Positions 20,301 to 29,384 of a DNA stretch of 64,000 nucleotides are shown one piece after another. Within the stretch, counting starts at the first letter, position 1; every line of letters begins with the position of its first letter. The DNA is taken from the NCBI GenBank assembly GCA_949284985.1, contig CASDWY010000035.1, positions 1 through 64,000 of the forward strand, read 5' to 3'. Origin of the DNA: an uncultured bacterium. Its GTDB lineage: Bacteria > Cyanobacteriota > Vampirovibrionia > Gastranaerophilales > Gastranaerophilaceae. Position numbers and translations under genes: made by a program. The notes below the pieces were generated by a model. It ran no database searches and had not been told where the DNA came from. It saw only the letters and a program-made list of their open reading frames with translations.

Positions 20301-20653
20301 TCAGTCATGGTCGGAATATCACCAATATAAACTTCTTGTTCCTTTATCTCACCTGTATCACGGTTTACAAGACGCACCATAACTCGCAATTGCTTTGCAT
20401 AAGTAGCGTCATGGATACGAGCTTCTTCAATTGTATACTTCGGATTGTCAAATGTATAATTTGGCAAGAAGTGAAGCTCCAATCTGCCCGTATAATCCTT
20501 AATAGGAGAATATGAAAGAAATTCCTCCTTTAAACCTTCCTTAAGAAACCATTCAAATGATTTCTTTTGAACTTCAATCAAATCGGGTAAATCTGCCAAT
20601 CTGGTGTTTGGAATCCCCATTGGCGTAACTCTTTTAGCGTATTTTGTCGACAT
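17342..20653 (-). CDS. rpoB: RNA polymerase beta subunit
   Basis: 1103 residues, the compact form without the large E. coli lineage insertions, similar in length to cyanobacterial RpoB. The rifampicin pocket ([22 protein letters not shown], then [17 protein letters not shown]), the [12 protein letters not shown] and [13 protein letters not shown] motifs, and the C-terminal [20 protein letters not shown] are all present. RBS AGAGGTG is 5 nt before the ATG. First gene of rpoB-rpoC1-rpoC2; rplJ/rplL, the usual upstream partners, are absent here. The rifampicin-pocket coding part (about 19321-19620) is more GC-rich and uses mostly TTG for Leu, unlike much of the window. Confidence 0.98.
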   Translation of the reverse strand: MSTKYAKRVTPMGIPNTRLADLPDLIEVQKKSFEWFLKEGLKEEFLSYSPIKDYTGRLELHFLPNYTFDNPKYTIEEARIHDATYAKQLRVMVRLVNRDTGEIKEQEVYIGDIPTMTDKGTFIVNGAERVIVSQIVRSPGVYFKREVSPTGKRLYNATLIPNRGAWLKIETDSNDLIYVKIDKNRKILATTLLKALGITPMEMETIFTHYDFLKKTLEKDTAETTDDALIEVYKKLRPGDPASAAGGRSIIEARFFDEKKYDIGRVGRYKLNKKLGLNVPETQRTLSVQDIVASIEYLINLTYDEGSVDDIDHLGNRRIRSVGELLQNQFRVGLSRIERIVKERMTLQDSDTLTPLNLLNTKPLVASLKEFFGSSQLSQFMDQTNPLAELTHKRRISALGPGGLVRERAGFAVRDIHPSHYGRICPVETPEGPNAGLIGSLATHAKVNDYGFIETPYFVVKDGVVTDEVVYLTADEEENYRVAPSDVELDKNRKIKAEYVPVRYRSEFTMGESKRVDYVGVSPIQIISVATSLIPFIEHDDANRALMGSNMQRQAVPLLITQRPVVGTGLEARAAKDSGMVMVSKVDGTVIKVVGEEIFVETAEGKVVKHTLMKYVRSNQDTCINQKPIVREGDKVKAGDVIADGASTNCGELSLGKNVLVAYMPWEGYNFEDAILLSERCVHDDIFTSVHIEKLEIDARQTKLGPEEITREVPNVSEEALRHLDERGIVRIGARVYADDILVGKITPKGESEHPPEEKLLRAIFAEKARDVKDNSLRVPHGEGGRVVDVKVFDREKGDELPPGANTVIRVYIAQKRKVSVGDKLSGRHGNKGIVSRILPKEDMPFLPDGTPVDIVLNPLGVPSRMNVGQTYECLLGLASYLTKDYYEAPPFDEMYGKNQSEIATHAELLRGIKESGCDWVQEDGKVTLYDGRTGEPFERPVAVGVSYILKLVHLVDDKIHARSTGPYSLVTQQPLGGKAQFGGQRFGEMEVWALEAYGAAYTLQEMLTIKSDDVNGRSRAYEAIVKGDNIPRPGIPESFKVLVRELQSIGLDITVSKKDGQEVDLMSDTDDLRRSAPKRVLSDMDSELLNINFFETPTTFKD

Positions 20654-20732
20654 TATTCACCTCTTATATTGTGGTTTTACGTTATTAAATTCAAATTATG
20701 TGCATAATTATTACATTTTACACTGTTATAAA

Positions 20733-20760
20733 ATTCTACCTCATAAACCATGCCAGTCAA
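20733..20760 (-). promoter_or_regulatory. Likely rpoB promoter
   Basis: On the minus strand TTGACT (20760-20755), 16-nt spacer, TAGAAT (20738-20733), about 80 nt upstream of the rpoB start, leaving a short leader with the AGAGGTG ribosome site. Confidence 0.55.
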
Positions 20761-21083
20761 GGGAATTAAAAATTTTTTTGTCAATTAACTAAACAAAAAT
20801 TTACAAATAATTCAAAAAGGATTGACAATCCCTAAATGAGTTCACTATTCGACCTTTTGATATATTTTTTATACTACTTTTTCGGTCTTAAACTTACATT
20901 TCTGTTCAAAACCTATATTAGTAAATAAAATCAATAATAACAAATTTGTTTATTTACTCTTTTCAAACATTATAAAAACTATAAAAATTAAATTTTTTAA
21001 TTGAATTATACTTTTTAATTAATACTTTTTCTATTATAAATATCATCTTCTCCTTTTAAAATAGCAAAAAAGGAAGATTAATT
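20761..21083. other. AT-rich divergent intergenic region between rpoB and the Hcp-like gene
   Basis: About 430 bp lie between the two divergent genes; this part holds no gene I can support. It contains several sigma-70-like fragments, for example TTCGAC (20848-20853) with a 16-nt gap to TATACT (20870-20875) on the plus strand. The plus-strand gene has a clear ribosome site (AAAGGAAG) at its end. No tRNA or structured RNA was recognised. Confidence 0.5.
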
Positions 21084-22670
21084 ATGTATAACTTTTTTAA
21101 TTTAGAATTCCCAACTGCTATGGAATGCTTAAGCTCGGGAAAACTTTCTATTGACCCTCGTAATATAGCTTTAAGCGAAACTTTTATCTATGAAACTCGA
21201 CAACTTACTTATTACATTCTAAAAATCAAAGAACTTGGTTATGAAAATCTAGCTATGGTCGAAACTGTTATTGATACCCTTTCTTCGGTTAATTTTGGTT
21301 TTGAATATCAAAAAAAAGATATTGAAAACCTTCTTGCTAATCTTTATGCTAAGAGAAATGAAGTTGCAGAATTTTATGAAACATTATGCCGTCAAAAAAA
21401 CCTCGACTGCCAACTTCTACACTCCGCTCAACCTAGTAATGATGATATCTCCCTCATTAAAGCTATTATGCGAGGTGAAAAACAATCCATTAAAAAAAAT
21501 ACTCAAATTTCCAGCTGCAAAAAAAACCTTTACCAAATAATGATTATGATGGCAAAATCAGCTTCAAGTCTTATTATGAAACTTAATGATTATAATATTG
21601 ACTGTATAAATGAAAGGTATCAAGTATTAGAATTTATAAATGCGTTGAATTTTCTTAACTTCCGAGAAGAAAAAATTGCAAAAAAAATTATAAAATTTGC
21701 TCAAATTAACTATGAACTTAATCTTTTGTTAAATGAAAAGTATAAAGAAAAATATTCTACCCCTAACCTTTGCAGTGTTTCATTTAACAGAAACAAAGGC
21801 AAAGCTATTCTTGTTTCCGGTGATAATCTCAACGAACTTGATTTGCTTTTACAAGCAACAGAAGGCACAGGTATAAACGTTTATACTCATGACTTAATGC
21901 TTCTTGCTTTTCAATATCCTTATTTTAGAAGATTTCCTCATCTGATAGCTCAATATCAACATAAGGAAAGAGATTTTCAGCTTGATTTTTCGGAATTTCC
22001 CGGTCCTATCTTATTAACAAAAGATTATACCAACAAAATTAACCCCATTTACAGAGGAAATATTTTCTCTACCGACTTTATTTCAGGTGTTGGTATAACA
22101 AAAATTAAAAACTACGATTTTGCGCCATTAATTAAATCCGCTAATAACTTGGATGGATTTTCCCAATCAGAAAAACGTACAAGCATTAAAATTGGTTATG
22201 ACATTAACGATATTTTTAACAAAATTGATACTATTTTAAAAATGTTCAACGATAATAAATACAATGATATTTATATAGTTGGCTTACTTAACTACGGCAA
22301 TTACTCTGGTGAATTCTTCGAAAAACTTTATCAAAAAATCGGTTCTGAAAACTTTATTATTTCTCTTGCTTACGACAAAAAAGCCGAAAATATTCTTCAT
22401 ATAAAATCTTTCTTTGATTTTTCTCTTGTTTATAAAATTATCCAAAGAATAAAAGAAAAATTAAATACCAATAAAAACACAATAAAAATAGTTCTAACTC
22501 AATGCACTAATGCAACTTTAACTAATCTGTTTATTATGAAACAACTCGGAATAAATGATATTTATATTTCTTGTTGCAATATCAACACCCTTAACCCATC
22601 TATTATGGATTGCTTAACAAAACAGTTTAGCGTAAAACAATTACAAGAAAATCAAAACTTTGAATTGTAA
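21084..22670 (+). CDS. Hybrid-cluster-protein (Hcp) homologue lacking all metal-cluster ligands
   Basis: 528 residues, close to the ~550 of Hcp. Similarity is clear in ILVSGDNLNELDLLLQATEG, TGINVYTH, YPYFRRFPHL, FPGPILLT and the C-terminal GINDIYISCCNINTLNPSIM segment, all recognisable against Hcp (hydroxylamine / NO reductase). Every ligand position I can align is changed: the N-terminal Cys cluster (MFCxQCEQT) is absent. His in SGHDL is replaced (SGDNL, 245-249), Glu in THGEML is replaced (THDLML, 268-273), and Cys in TxNC is replaced (LTKDY, 311-315). Cys of GGCD reads GLLN (400-403), the Cys of AGCxKYR is missing (near 428), and the QCND and ExK motifs are not found. The fold is probably kept without the iron-sulfur chemistry. 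RBS AAGGAAG supports the start. It converges on glgA with a 1-bp gap. Biological role unknown. Confidence 0.72.
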   Translation: MYNFFNLEFPTAMECLSSGKLSIDPRNIALSETFIYETRQLTYYILKIKELGYENLAMVETVIDTLSSVNFGFEYQKKDIENLLANLYAKRNEVAEFYETLCRQKNLDCQLLHSAQPSNDDISLIKAIMRGEKQSIKKNTQISSCKKNLYQIMIMMAKSASSLIMKLNDYNIDCINERYQVLEFINALNFLNFREEKIAKKIIKFAQINYELNLLLNEKYKEKYSTPNLCSVSFNRNKGKAILVSGDNLNELDLLLQATEGTGINVYTHDLMLLAFQYPYFRRFPHLIAQYQHKERDFQLDFSEFPGPILLTKDYTNKINPIYRGNIFSTDFISGVGITKIKNYDFAPLIKSANNLDGFSQSEKRTSIKIGYDINDIFNKIDTILKMFNDNKYNDIYIVGLLNYGNYSGEFFEKLYQKIGSENFIISLAYDKKAENILHIKSFFDFSLVYKIIQRIKEKLNTNKNTIKIVLTQCTNATLTNLFIMKQLGINDIYISCCNINTLNPSIMDCLTKQFSVKQLQENQNFEL

Positions 22671-22671
22671 T

Positions 22672-24117
22672 TTATTTTGAGCAAATTTCACGATATACTT
22701 CCATATATTTTGAAGCACTTTTATCCCAGGTAAAATCTGCCTGCATAGCACTTTTACGCATCGCATTGAATGTATATTTATCTTGAAAAACTTTTTCTGC
22801 ACGTTTAATTGCTTCAAGCATATCCCATCCGTTATAACCGTAAAACTTAAATCCGGTAGAACCATTTAACGGATATCCAACAATTGTGTCTTCTAATCCA
22901 CCTGTTGCTCTTGCAATCGGCAAACAACCATACCTCATTGCTATTAACTGCGATAAACCGCAAGGTTCAAACTTAGATGGCATTAAGAAAAAGTCCGAAC
23001 CTCCATATATCTTATTTGCCCAATCAGGTTTGTAATCTACCATAGCTCTTATATTCCAAGAATTATTCGATAGCCATATCATTAAATTCTCATATCCATA
23101 TTCACCTGTACCTAAAATTATGTACTGGGCGTTAACTTTCTGAAGTTCCCACTGCATGTCTCTAATTAGGTCAATTCCCTTTTGATAAACCAATCTTGAT
23201 ACCATGCCAATCAAAGGAGTATTCGGACAATACGGCATTCCAAATTTTTCTACTATTTCTTTTTTACAAGCTTCCTTTCCTGTCATATCCATCAAATCAT
23301 AAGTCTTAATTAAATTCTTATCAGTTTTAGGGTTGAACTCTGTATAATCAATTCCGTTTGTAATCCCCATAACCTTCCAAGCATTATCTCTGAGAGTGTA
23401 ATCCATTCCCTCTCCAAATTCTTCTCCCATAATCTCTTGAGCATACTTTTCAGAAACTGCAATAATTTTATCAGAACAATAAATTGCCCCCTTAACCCAA
23501 TTTACACGTCCATAATGCTCAAGACATCTATCATTGTATACATTGTCCCAACGCATATTTGCAAAATCAATTATTTTAGAATCACAAGAACCTTGATAAG
23601 CAAGATTATGTATAGAAAAAACTGTTTTAGTATCTTTATAAAAATCATCATACTTATAATTATTTTTAATATAAACAGGTATCATCGCAGTATGCCAATC
23701 ATTTGCATGAATAACATCCGGACGAAAATTTAAAAGTTTTGCATACTCTAATACCGCAAGTGAAAAAGCTACATATCTCTGCTGCTCGTACATTGTATCA
23801 ACCCATTGAGGATAAACACAATTAAAACAAGAATAATACTTTGGATTATCAACAAAAAATACATTTATTTTAGTACCCGGAAGTTTTCCTATTTTAAGTT
23901 TAAAAATATGCTCAGAATTGCCCATAGCAATTTTTAGCGATGAATTTTCCAACTCTTTTATTCTAAATTTTTCTTGATCTATTGACCCATAAAGCGGCGT
24001 AAAAATACAAATCTCTGCTTTTTTTTCTAAAGCTTTAGGTAAACTGCCAACAACATCAGCTAATCCACCAACTTTTGAAAAAGGTGCTACTTCTGCAGAC
24101 GCAAACAAAATTTTCAT
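22672..24117 (-). CDS. glgA: Glycogen (starch) synthase, ADP-glucose type
   Basis: 481 residues, GT5 family, transfers glucose from ADP-glucose to growing alpha-1,4-glucan. The N-terminal KVGGLADVVGSLP motif binds the nucleotide sugar; HANDWHTA and the C-terminal PSKFEPCGLSQLIAMRYG (with the catalytic Glu) are intact. RBS AGGAG lies upstream. ruvA and bioB lie upstream on the same strand, so bioB-ruvA-glgA may be one transcript; the ruvA-glgA gap is 38 bp. Indicates glycogen storage. Confidence 0.95.
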   Translation of the reverse strand: MKILFASAEVAPFSKVGGLADVVGSLPKALEKKAEICIFTPLYGSIDQEKFRIKELENSSLKIAMGNSEHIFKLKIGKLPGTKINVFFVDNPKYYSCFNCVYPQWVDTMYEQQRYVAFSLAVLEYAKLLNFRPDVIHANDWHTAMIPVYIKNNYKYDDFYKDTKTVFSIHNLAYQGSCDSKIIDFANMRWDNVYNDRCLEHYGRVNWVKGAIYCSDKIIAVSEKYAQEIMGEEFGEGMDYTLRDNAWKVMGITNGIDYTEFNPKTDKNLIKTYDLMDMTGKEACKKEIVEKFGMPYCPNTPLIGMVSRLVYQKGIDLIRDMQWELQKVNAQYIILGTGEYGYENLMIWLSNNSWNIRAMVDYKPDWANKIYGGSDFFLMPSKFEPCGLSQLIAMRYGCLPIARATGGLEDTIVGYPLNGSTGFKFYGYNGWDMLEAIKRAEKVFQDKYTFNAMRKSAMQADFTWDKSASKYMEVYREICSK

Positions 24118-24155
24118 AAAAAACTCCTATGCTAACTTTTATACTCATTTTACGA

Positions 24156-24782
24156 TTATTGAGCTAAATATGTCAAAGCCTGCTTCAATATTTCTTCTGA
24201 CTTCGGATTTTTACCAGCTTTAGCAACAGCTGATTTAATTGCCGGCTTAATTTCATCAATTGTATAACCAAGCGATACTAAAACTGCTTGAGCGTCTGAA
24301 ACATCCTCTGTATCTACATTTTGTGTTTCTACATCCGACAAATCCACAGGCATTTTCTCTTGCCAATTAATCAATTTATCTTTTAACTCAAGTATGATTT
24401 TTTGAGCCATTTTTTGCCCGACTCCTTTTGCTCTGGATAACGCCTTTGCATCCTCTTTTATAACCGCAGCAATCAACTCATACCCGGAAAATTCATCCAA
24501 TAATACCAATGCTACCTTAACACCAACACCGGAAACACTTTGCAAAATATTAAACAAATCTCTGTCTTCTTTACTTGAAAAACCGCATAGTCCCATAAAA
24601 TCCTCTCTATGTGTAAGCGAAACATAGATTTTGCAATCTTTACCAACCTCCTTAAATGCTGACATTGAACGTTGGTTTGTTTCTATTAAATATCCTATAT
24701 TATTGCATTCAAGTGTAACAAAATTACCCTTGGGAGTATTTTGATGTTTTTGAACTAAAATTCCTTTAATGTAATCATACAT
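24156..24782 (-). CDS. ruvA: Holliday junction DNA helicase subunit RuvA
   Basis: 208 residues. The N-terminal OB fold (MYDYIKGILVQK ... GYLIETNQRS, LTHREDFMGLCGF) is followed by two helix-hairpin-helix motifs (LQSVSGVGVKVALVLLD and LSRAKGVGQKMAQKIILELK) and a C-terminal three-helix domain that contacts RuvB. Its ATG overlaps the bioB stop by 8 bp (ATGTATGA), indicating translational coupling. ruvB is not in the window. Confidence 0.95.
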   Translation of the reverse strand: MYDYIKGILVQKHQNTPKGNFVTLECNNIGYLIETNQRSMSAFKEVGKDCKIYVSLTHREDFMGLCGFSSKEDRDLFNILQSVSGVGVKVALVLLDEFSGYELIAAVIKEDAKALSRAKGVGQKMAQKIILELKDKLINWQEKMPVDLSDVETQNVDTEDVSDAQAVLVSLGYTIDEIKPAIKSAVAKAGKNPKSEEILKQALTYLAQ

Positions 24783-25695
24783 GCGCTATAACTTTTCCTA
24801 ACTTATTAACCAAATCAATATCTTCTTTTGGTTCAATCCCAATTGTAGTAAGATAATTGCCAATCAAAATACCTTCTACGCAATATTTTAAAGCAAGCTC
24901 TTGATTTTTTGCACTCAATCTTAGTTTTCGTCCACCTGCAAACCTAATTACAGAATTTGGGTTGGCAATTTTAAAAATAGCAAGAGTTCTTAAAATATTT
25001 TCGTCATCAATTTTATCCCAATAATTTTCAAAAGGAGTACCCTCAATAGGTGTTAAAAAGTTTACAGGAATACTATCCGGAGCAATTTCTGCAAGTTCGA
25101 TCGCCATCTCTACTCGTTGTTCAGCAGTTTCTCCCATTCCAATTATCACTCCGCAACATAGCTCCATACCATATTTTTTTACAAGCTTTGCCGTATTTAC
25201 TCTGTCTTCATATGTATGAGTAGTACAAATTTGAGGATGATATGATTTACAAGTATTAATATTATGATGAAATCTCTTTAATCCTGCTTCCTTAAGACGT
25301 TTGGCTTGTTCTTCATTCAGAATACCTATACTTGCACAACTTTTGAGACCACCTATATTGTTAACAACCTTAATCATCTCAAGCATAGTATCAAAATCAC
25401 TTTCATCAGGTGTTTTTCCTGATGTGACTATTGCAAAATGTGAAGCCATATTCTCTTTGGCATGTTCTGCTGCCTTTCTAACTTTTTCTAAAGACACTAG
25501 CGGATGAGTTTCAATTTCTGTACGATAATACGAACTTTGAGCACAATACTTACAGTTTTGCGAACATTTCCCCGTCCTTGCACTAATTAGTGAACAAAAA
25601 TCCACATTTTTTGTAGTATATTGGGCTGCCTTTTGCAACAATAACTCTAATTCAGAGTTATATAATTCTAATAGTTTCTTTTTTGTCATATCCAT
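24775..25695 (-). CDS. bioB: Biotin synthase
   Basis: Radical SAM enzyme inserting sulfur into dethiobiotin. 306 residues from MDMTKKKL (start 25695; a second ATG 6 nt downstream is possible). The frame stays open further upstream into the divergent TPR gene, but that part is not BioB-like. The SAM cluster CX3CX2C is at Cys44, 48 and 51 within ARTGKCSQNCKYCAQSS; YNHN-type residues appear as HHNINT, and the C-terminal GNYLTT is typical. No other bio genes are nearby. A TACAAT -10-like box (25710-25705) lies 9 nt before the ATG, so the leader is very short. Confidence 0.95.
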   Translation of the reverse strand: MDMTKKKLLELYNSELELLLQKAAQYTTKNVDFCSLISARTGKCSQNCKYCAQSSYYRTEIETHPLVSLEKVRKAAEHAKENMASHFAIVTSGKTPDESDFDTMLEMIKVVNNIGGLKSCASIGILNEEQAKRLKEAGLKRFHHNINTCKSYHPQICTTHTYEDRVNTAKLVKKYGMELCCGVIIGMGETAEQRVEMAIELAEIAPDSIPVNFLTPIEGTPFENYWDKIDDENILRTLAIFKIANPNSVIRFAGGRKLRLSAKNQELALKYCVEGILIGNYLTTIGIEPKEDIDLVNKLGKVIAHV

Positions 25696-25741
25696 AATAT
25701 AATAATTGTAGAACAAAAAACTAATTTTTAAAGTTTTTATT

Positions 25742-26821
25742 ATGAGTGAAAGTAAATTAAAAGAATTTTTAATAGAATTACAAGAACACTGGACCGACTT
25801 TAAGGAAAAATTTAACGTACATAAAACTCGTATTTCTGATGTTCTCAGTGAGAATGTTTTTGTTAGCGGGTATGAAAATCTTTTTCTTGAAGGAATGAGC
25901 ACATATTCAAAAGGCAGATACAAAAGAGCTATATATTATTTTGAAAAAGCTAATAAAGAAAAACGTGAAAATTTTAGCTGTTTATACAACTTAGCTCTTG
26001 CCTATCAAGCTGACGGACAATTTGATAATGCAATTAATTTTTATTTAAAAGCACTAAAATACGAAGAACGAGATTATGATACAATTTATAATCTTGGTTT
26101 ATGTTATCTAAACAAACACGATGGAGAACTTGCTGAAAAATATTTAAAAATTTCTACTGAAAAAGCTCCAGAAGATTACAGTGCAAAAATGAGCTACGTC
26201 CTTGCTCTTATCGAATGCAAAAAAATTGATGAAGCTATTGAACAAACTATAGACATTGTAAAATCAAATAAAACATATTTGGATTTTACTTTAACCGTTG
26301 CAAAATATATTGAAAGCCAAAGTTTTGGTGAAAAAGACATAGAAAACATTTCAAAGGTTATTAAACTGCTTAACAGCTATTTAAAATTATGCAATACCAG
26401 TTCTATTGCACATCTTCAAGTTTCTATGTGTTATGGTAAAATAGGAAATTGGGATCTTGCACTAAAACACAGCTTAATGGCTCTTGAGCTTGATCCTAAA
26501 TCATATGAAATAAACAGTCATACCGGATTGGTACTTTATTGCAGCCATAATTATCAAGATGCCCTAAAATACTATGAAAAAGCTCTTTCACTTAAACCAA
26601 TTAAAAACTTTGAAACACATTATAATATAGCTATAACCTATGAAAAATTAGGAAAAATGTTGGACTTAGAAAAAAAGTTAAATTATATTGCAAAGAATTT
26701 TAAAAATCACCCGCAAATAAACACAATAAAAGCTCTTTTAAAAACTATTGAAGAATATAAGTCTCAAAATAAAAAAAGTAAACCTGAAAAACAGCCCAAA
26801 CAGCCCCACCCCAAAAAATAA
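25742..26821 (+). CDS. Tetratricopeptide-repeat protein
   Basis: 359 residues, cytoplasmic by sequence (no signal or membrane segment). At least five TPR units are visible between residues 50 and 330, for example YKRAIYYFEKANKEKRENFS, FDNAINFYLKALKYEERDYD and YQDALKYYEKALSLKPIKNF, ending in a Lys/Pro-rich tail. TPR arrays bind partner proteins; the partner is unknown. Divergent from bioB (46 bp apart), and it ends exactly next to the stop of the convergent small zinc-ribbon gene (no intergenic base). Confidence 0.8.
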   Translation: MSESKLKEFLIELQEHWTDFKEKFNVHKTRISDVLSENVFVSGYENLFLEGMSTYSKGRYKRAIYYFEKANKEKRENFSCLYNLALAYQADGQFDNAINFYLKALKYEERDYDTIYNLGLCYLNKHDGELAEKYLKISTEKAPEDYSAKMSYVLALIECKKIDEAIEQTIDIVKSNKTYLDFTLTVAKYIESQSFGEKDIENISKVIKLLNSYLKLCNTSSIAHLQVSMCYGKIGNWDLALKHSLMALELDPKSYEINSHTGLVLYCSHNYQDALKYYEKALSLKPIKNFETHYNIAITYEKLGKMLDLEKKLNYIAKNFKNHPQINTIKALLKTIEEYKSQNKKSKPEKQPKQPHPKK

Positions 26822-27061
26822 TTAAACCTGCTTAAATGGATTTTTGTCAATTTCCGAGAATTTTAATTTTTCATTTTTTATTACATATCCACATTTTACA
26901 CAGGCAAGAACGGTTTTTGTGCTATCTATCGGCATAAAAACATGTTTACACGTTAATACATCTTCAAGCTCATCTTGTTGTATACTTTCAACAGTATCTT
27001 GCGAGTTTAAAATTTGTTTTTTGCTTTCTTTTAATTTTTTTATAAGCTCCCAAATATACAA
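26822..27061 (-). CDS. Small zinc-ribbon-like protein, translationally coupled to the peptidase
   Basis: 79 residues starting at a TTG directly abutting the TAG stop of the upstream peptidase gene (TAGTTG). A GGAG lies 8 nt before this TTG, which supports the start. Residues include TCKHVFMP and ACVKCGYVI, so a CKH...CVKC zinc site is likely. N-terminal half is helical and Lys-rich. No known family. The back-to-back stop/start suggests coordinated synthesis with the peptidase. Confidence 0.6.
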   Translation of the reverse strand: MYIWELIKKLKESKKQILNSQDTVESIQQDELEDVLTCKHVFMPIDSTKTVLACVKCGYVIKNEKLKFSEIDKNPFKQV

Positions 27062-28273
27062 CTACAAAGCTCCATTAAATTGATAGAAAATATTTTTCAA
27101 AAATTCTGCACCTTTTTCCATAGAAGCGACATCAAGTTTTTCATCCGGAGAGTGCATATTATAAATATCTGCAACGCCAGCCAAATATGGTTTAAACTGT
27201 TGTCCTTTAGAATTTTTCTTATTAGCATACACATGTGTTTCCGCTCCTGCGTGGAAAGATGATACTTGAAGTTTAACACCACATTTATTCGCAGCATTTT
27301 GAGCAACTTCAATCATAGTATTATCATTTGCTCGCTCAAATGGTTTAAGATGCGTTTTAAATGTCACGTTAACTTCTGCAAGTCCTTTATACTTTTTGTT
27401 AAATTTTTCTATAGTTTTAATAATTTCATTACAAAGCTTTTGCTCCGCAGCAACATCAGAGCTTCTTATTGAATAAACTGCATAAGCATCTGTATTTATA
27501 ATATTATCCATAGCATTCTGTGCCAGTTCATAAGAATATGCCGCACCACTCTTATCCGAAGCAATATTTTTTACTCCGCCAGCTACAATAGCCCCTGCAT
27601 TTAAAGAGGTAATAGTACCGGTTCTATCTTTTTTATACACACCGGAAGGAAGCTTTGTTATAATTTCAGAAATAAGATTAACAGCATTTACCCTAGACTT
27701 ATCTTGAATATCCATGCCAGAATGCCCACCTTTATAGGTTTTAACAGCAAGAAGCATTTTGGTATACCCTGCACCGGAGACCTCAAGTTTACCAAGCTTA
27801 TCTGAGTCTAAAACAAGTATATACTGAGAATTGAGTTTGTTAAATTCTACATTGTTTATTCCCGACATACCCTGCTCTTCATCTCTGGTAAAAACAATTT
27901 CTAATCCGCCATGTTTAAGCTCGCTGTCTTCCTTTATCGTTTTAGCCAACCATATCGCTTGCGTAACACCAGCTTTATCATCAGCACCAAGTGTTCTTTT
28001 TTTATCTGTCTCTATAATTTTTTTATCTTTAGAAAAAACAATTTTTACAGGACTAGCATCTCCGACAACATCCATATGTGCAGAAAGCATAAGCGGTTGT
28101 TTGGTCTCATCTGTTGCCGGTATCTTAGCATAAACATTCCCATAAGAGTCTTGGTAAGTATCAATACAAAGCTCTTGAAATGTTTTTACAATTTTTTCTG
28201 CCACCGCTTGCTCTTGTAATGATGGTGACGGGATTTGTGCCAATGTGCAAAACAAACAAATTAAACTTTCCAT
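27062..28273 (-). CDS. M20-family metallopeptidase (tripeptidase PepT-like)
   Basis: 403 residues from MESLICLF (28273), chosen because AAAGGAAAT precedes it and because the longer frame runs into the upstream gene. Metal ligands of co-catalytic zinc peptidases are visible: SAHMDVV, GADDKAG, the catalytic DEEQGMSG, VLDSD, and a C-terminal MHSPDE. A lid domain lies between (about 180-300). Likely cytosolic di- or tripeptide hydrolysis. Two tiny Cys-rich genes flank it on the same strand. Confidence 0.88.
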   Translation of the reverse strand: MESLICLFCTLAQIPSPSLQEQAVAEKIVKTFQELCIDTYQDSYGNVYAKIPATDETKQPLMLSAHMDVVGDASPVKIVFSKDKKIIETDKKRTLGADDKAGVTQAIWLAKTIKEDSELKHGGLEIVFTRDEEQGMSGINNVEFNKLNSQYILVLDSDKLGKLEVSGAGYTKMLLAVKTYKGGHSGMDIQDKSRVNAVNLISEIITKLPSGVYKKDRTGTITSLNAGAIVAGGVKNIASDKSGAAYSYELAQNAMDNIINTDAYAVYSIRSSDVAAEQKLCNEIIKTIEKFNKKYKGLAEVNVTFKTHLKPFERANDNTMIEVAQNAANKCGVKLQVSSFHAGAETHVYANKKNSKGQQFKPYLAGVADIYNMHSPDEKLDVASMEKGAEFLKNIFYQFNGAL

Positions 28274-28295
28274 TTTAATTTTATTTCCTTTCAAC

Positions 28296-28475
28296 TTATC
28301 TCGCTTTAAAAAATCTTTGATTTGTTCCTCCATCACCTATAGGAACTTTTACTGTTCTAAGACAACGAGGACATCTGCCTACGTAGGCAGTACATTCTTT
28401 ATTTTTATAAATTCTGCCATAAACATTACAACATTCAAAATATATACCCAAAAAACTCTTTTTTTCTTTATCCAT
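28296..28475 (-). CDS. 59-residue zinc-ribbon protein
   Basis: Start at 28475 (MDKEKKSFLG), preceded by GAAAGG at a good distance. Cysteines: FECCNVYGRI, NKECTAYV and GRCPRCLRTV, forming a treble-clef/zinc-ribbon pattern, then a conserved-looking VPIGDGGTNQRFF end. It stops 22 bp before the peptidase start, so the two are probably cotranscribed. Function unknown; likely a structural zinc protein or nucleic-acid binder. Confidence 0.65.
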   Translation of the reverse strand: MDKEKKSFLGIYFECCNVYGRIYKNKECTAYVGRCPRCLRTVKVPIGDGGTNQRFFKAR

Positions 28476-28508
28476 ATTAAAGCCTTTCAAGTTATCTTAG
28501 TTTTATAG

Positions 28509-28514
28509 TACAAT
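28509..28514 (+). promoter_or_regulatory. -10 box of the glycosyltransferase gene (leaderless spacing)
   Basis: TACAAT at 28509-28514 ends exactly 6 nt before the ATG at 28521; an alternative TATAGT overlaps at 28504-28509. The -35 is weak (TTTCAA). No ribosome site precedes the ATG. Confidence 0.4.
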
Positions 28515-28520
28515 TTTCGT

Positions 28521-29384
28521 ATGAAAATATCAATAATTATAACAAGCTACAATTACGCAAACTTTATACAGGAATCAATAGAAAGCGTCATCAATCAAAC
28601 ATACCCACATTGGGAACTTATAATAATCGACGACGGTTCTAAAGACAATTCTTTAAATATTATAAAAAAATATTGCGATAACGACTCTCGAATAAAATTA
28701 TTTACTCATAAAAATAACGAAAACAAAGGACTTGTTGAATCAATAAAACTGGGAATTAAAAAATCACAATACGATTGGATTGCTTTTTTGGAAAGCGATG
28801 ATTGTCTATCACCCAATTATCTTGAAGAAAAAATAAAATTTTTATCTCGGCATCCGAAATGTAATTTTATTTATAATGACATCGAATGTTTTGGCAATCC
28901 GATTAAAATAAAGCAAATGCAAAAGTATTTCTCAAAATTAAACAACTTTTGGAATAAAGAAGAAATTAAAGATGTTTTTAATGAATTTGGAACTCAAAAT
29001 ATAATTCCAACATTCTCATGTGTAATGTGCAACAAAACCGAACTTTTAAAATACGATTTTGATACTGTTTGCTTACCAGTTATTGACTACTGGCTATGGT
29101 GGCAATTCTCTGAGAATAATCAATTCGGATATATAAACAAAAAACTCACACGCTGGAGACTTCATATATCAAGCTACTTGTCTGATGCAAGCAGAACACT
29201 TAAATACTACTTGCAAAGAAGCCGATTTATGCCAAAAATAATTAAAAAATTTACTCGCAAACCCAAATTATGCACACTTTATACTTTAGAAAAAAACCAA
29301 ATCTTAGGAACTATAATTTATACTTTATTCTTTATTACAAGAAAAATAACTATTATTCACAACAGGTTGAAGAAATATATCTAA
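28521..29384 (+). CDS. GT2-family glycosyltransferase
   Basis: 287 residues. GT-A core: ISIIITSYNYANFIQESIES, WELIIIDDGSKDNS, and the metal-binding acidic motif in FLESDDCLS (aligned with DXD/EDD). Predicted cytoplasmic sugar transferase for a glycan, capsule or glycoprotein. The C-terminus is basic with a hydrophobic stretch (about 258-272). Its 3' end overlaps the convergent glycosyltransferase-like gene by 32 bp, so both coding ends share DNA. Confidence 0.85.
   Translation: MKISIIITSYNYANFIQESIESVINQTYPHWELIIIDDGSKDNSLNIIKKYCDNDSRIKLFTHKNNENKGLVESIKLGIKKSQYDWIAFLESDDCLSPNYLEEKIKFLSRHPKCNFIYNDIECFGNPIKIKQMQKYFSKLNNFWNKEEIKDVFNEFGTQNIIPTFSCVMCNKTELLKYDFDTVCLPVIDYWLWWQFSENNQFGYINKKLTRWRLHISSYLSDASRTLKYYLQRSRFMPKIIKKFTRKPKLCTLYTLEKNQILGTIIYTLFFITRKITIIHNRLKKYI

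Noticed and set aside
20761-21083. tRNA or small RNA in the rpoB upstream gap
   Set aside because: No cloverleaf, CCA end or strong hairpin was found; the stretch is plain AT-rich DNA.
25696-25923. N-terminal extension of bioB
   Set aside because: It overlaps the divergent TPR gene, has no BioB similarity, and the accepted start at 25695 gives the normal 306-residue length.
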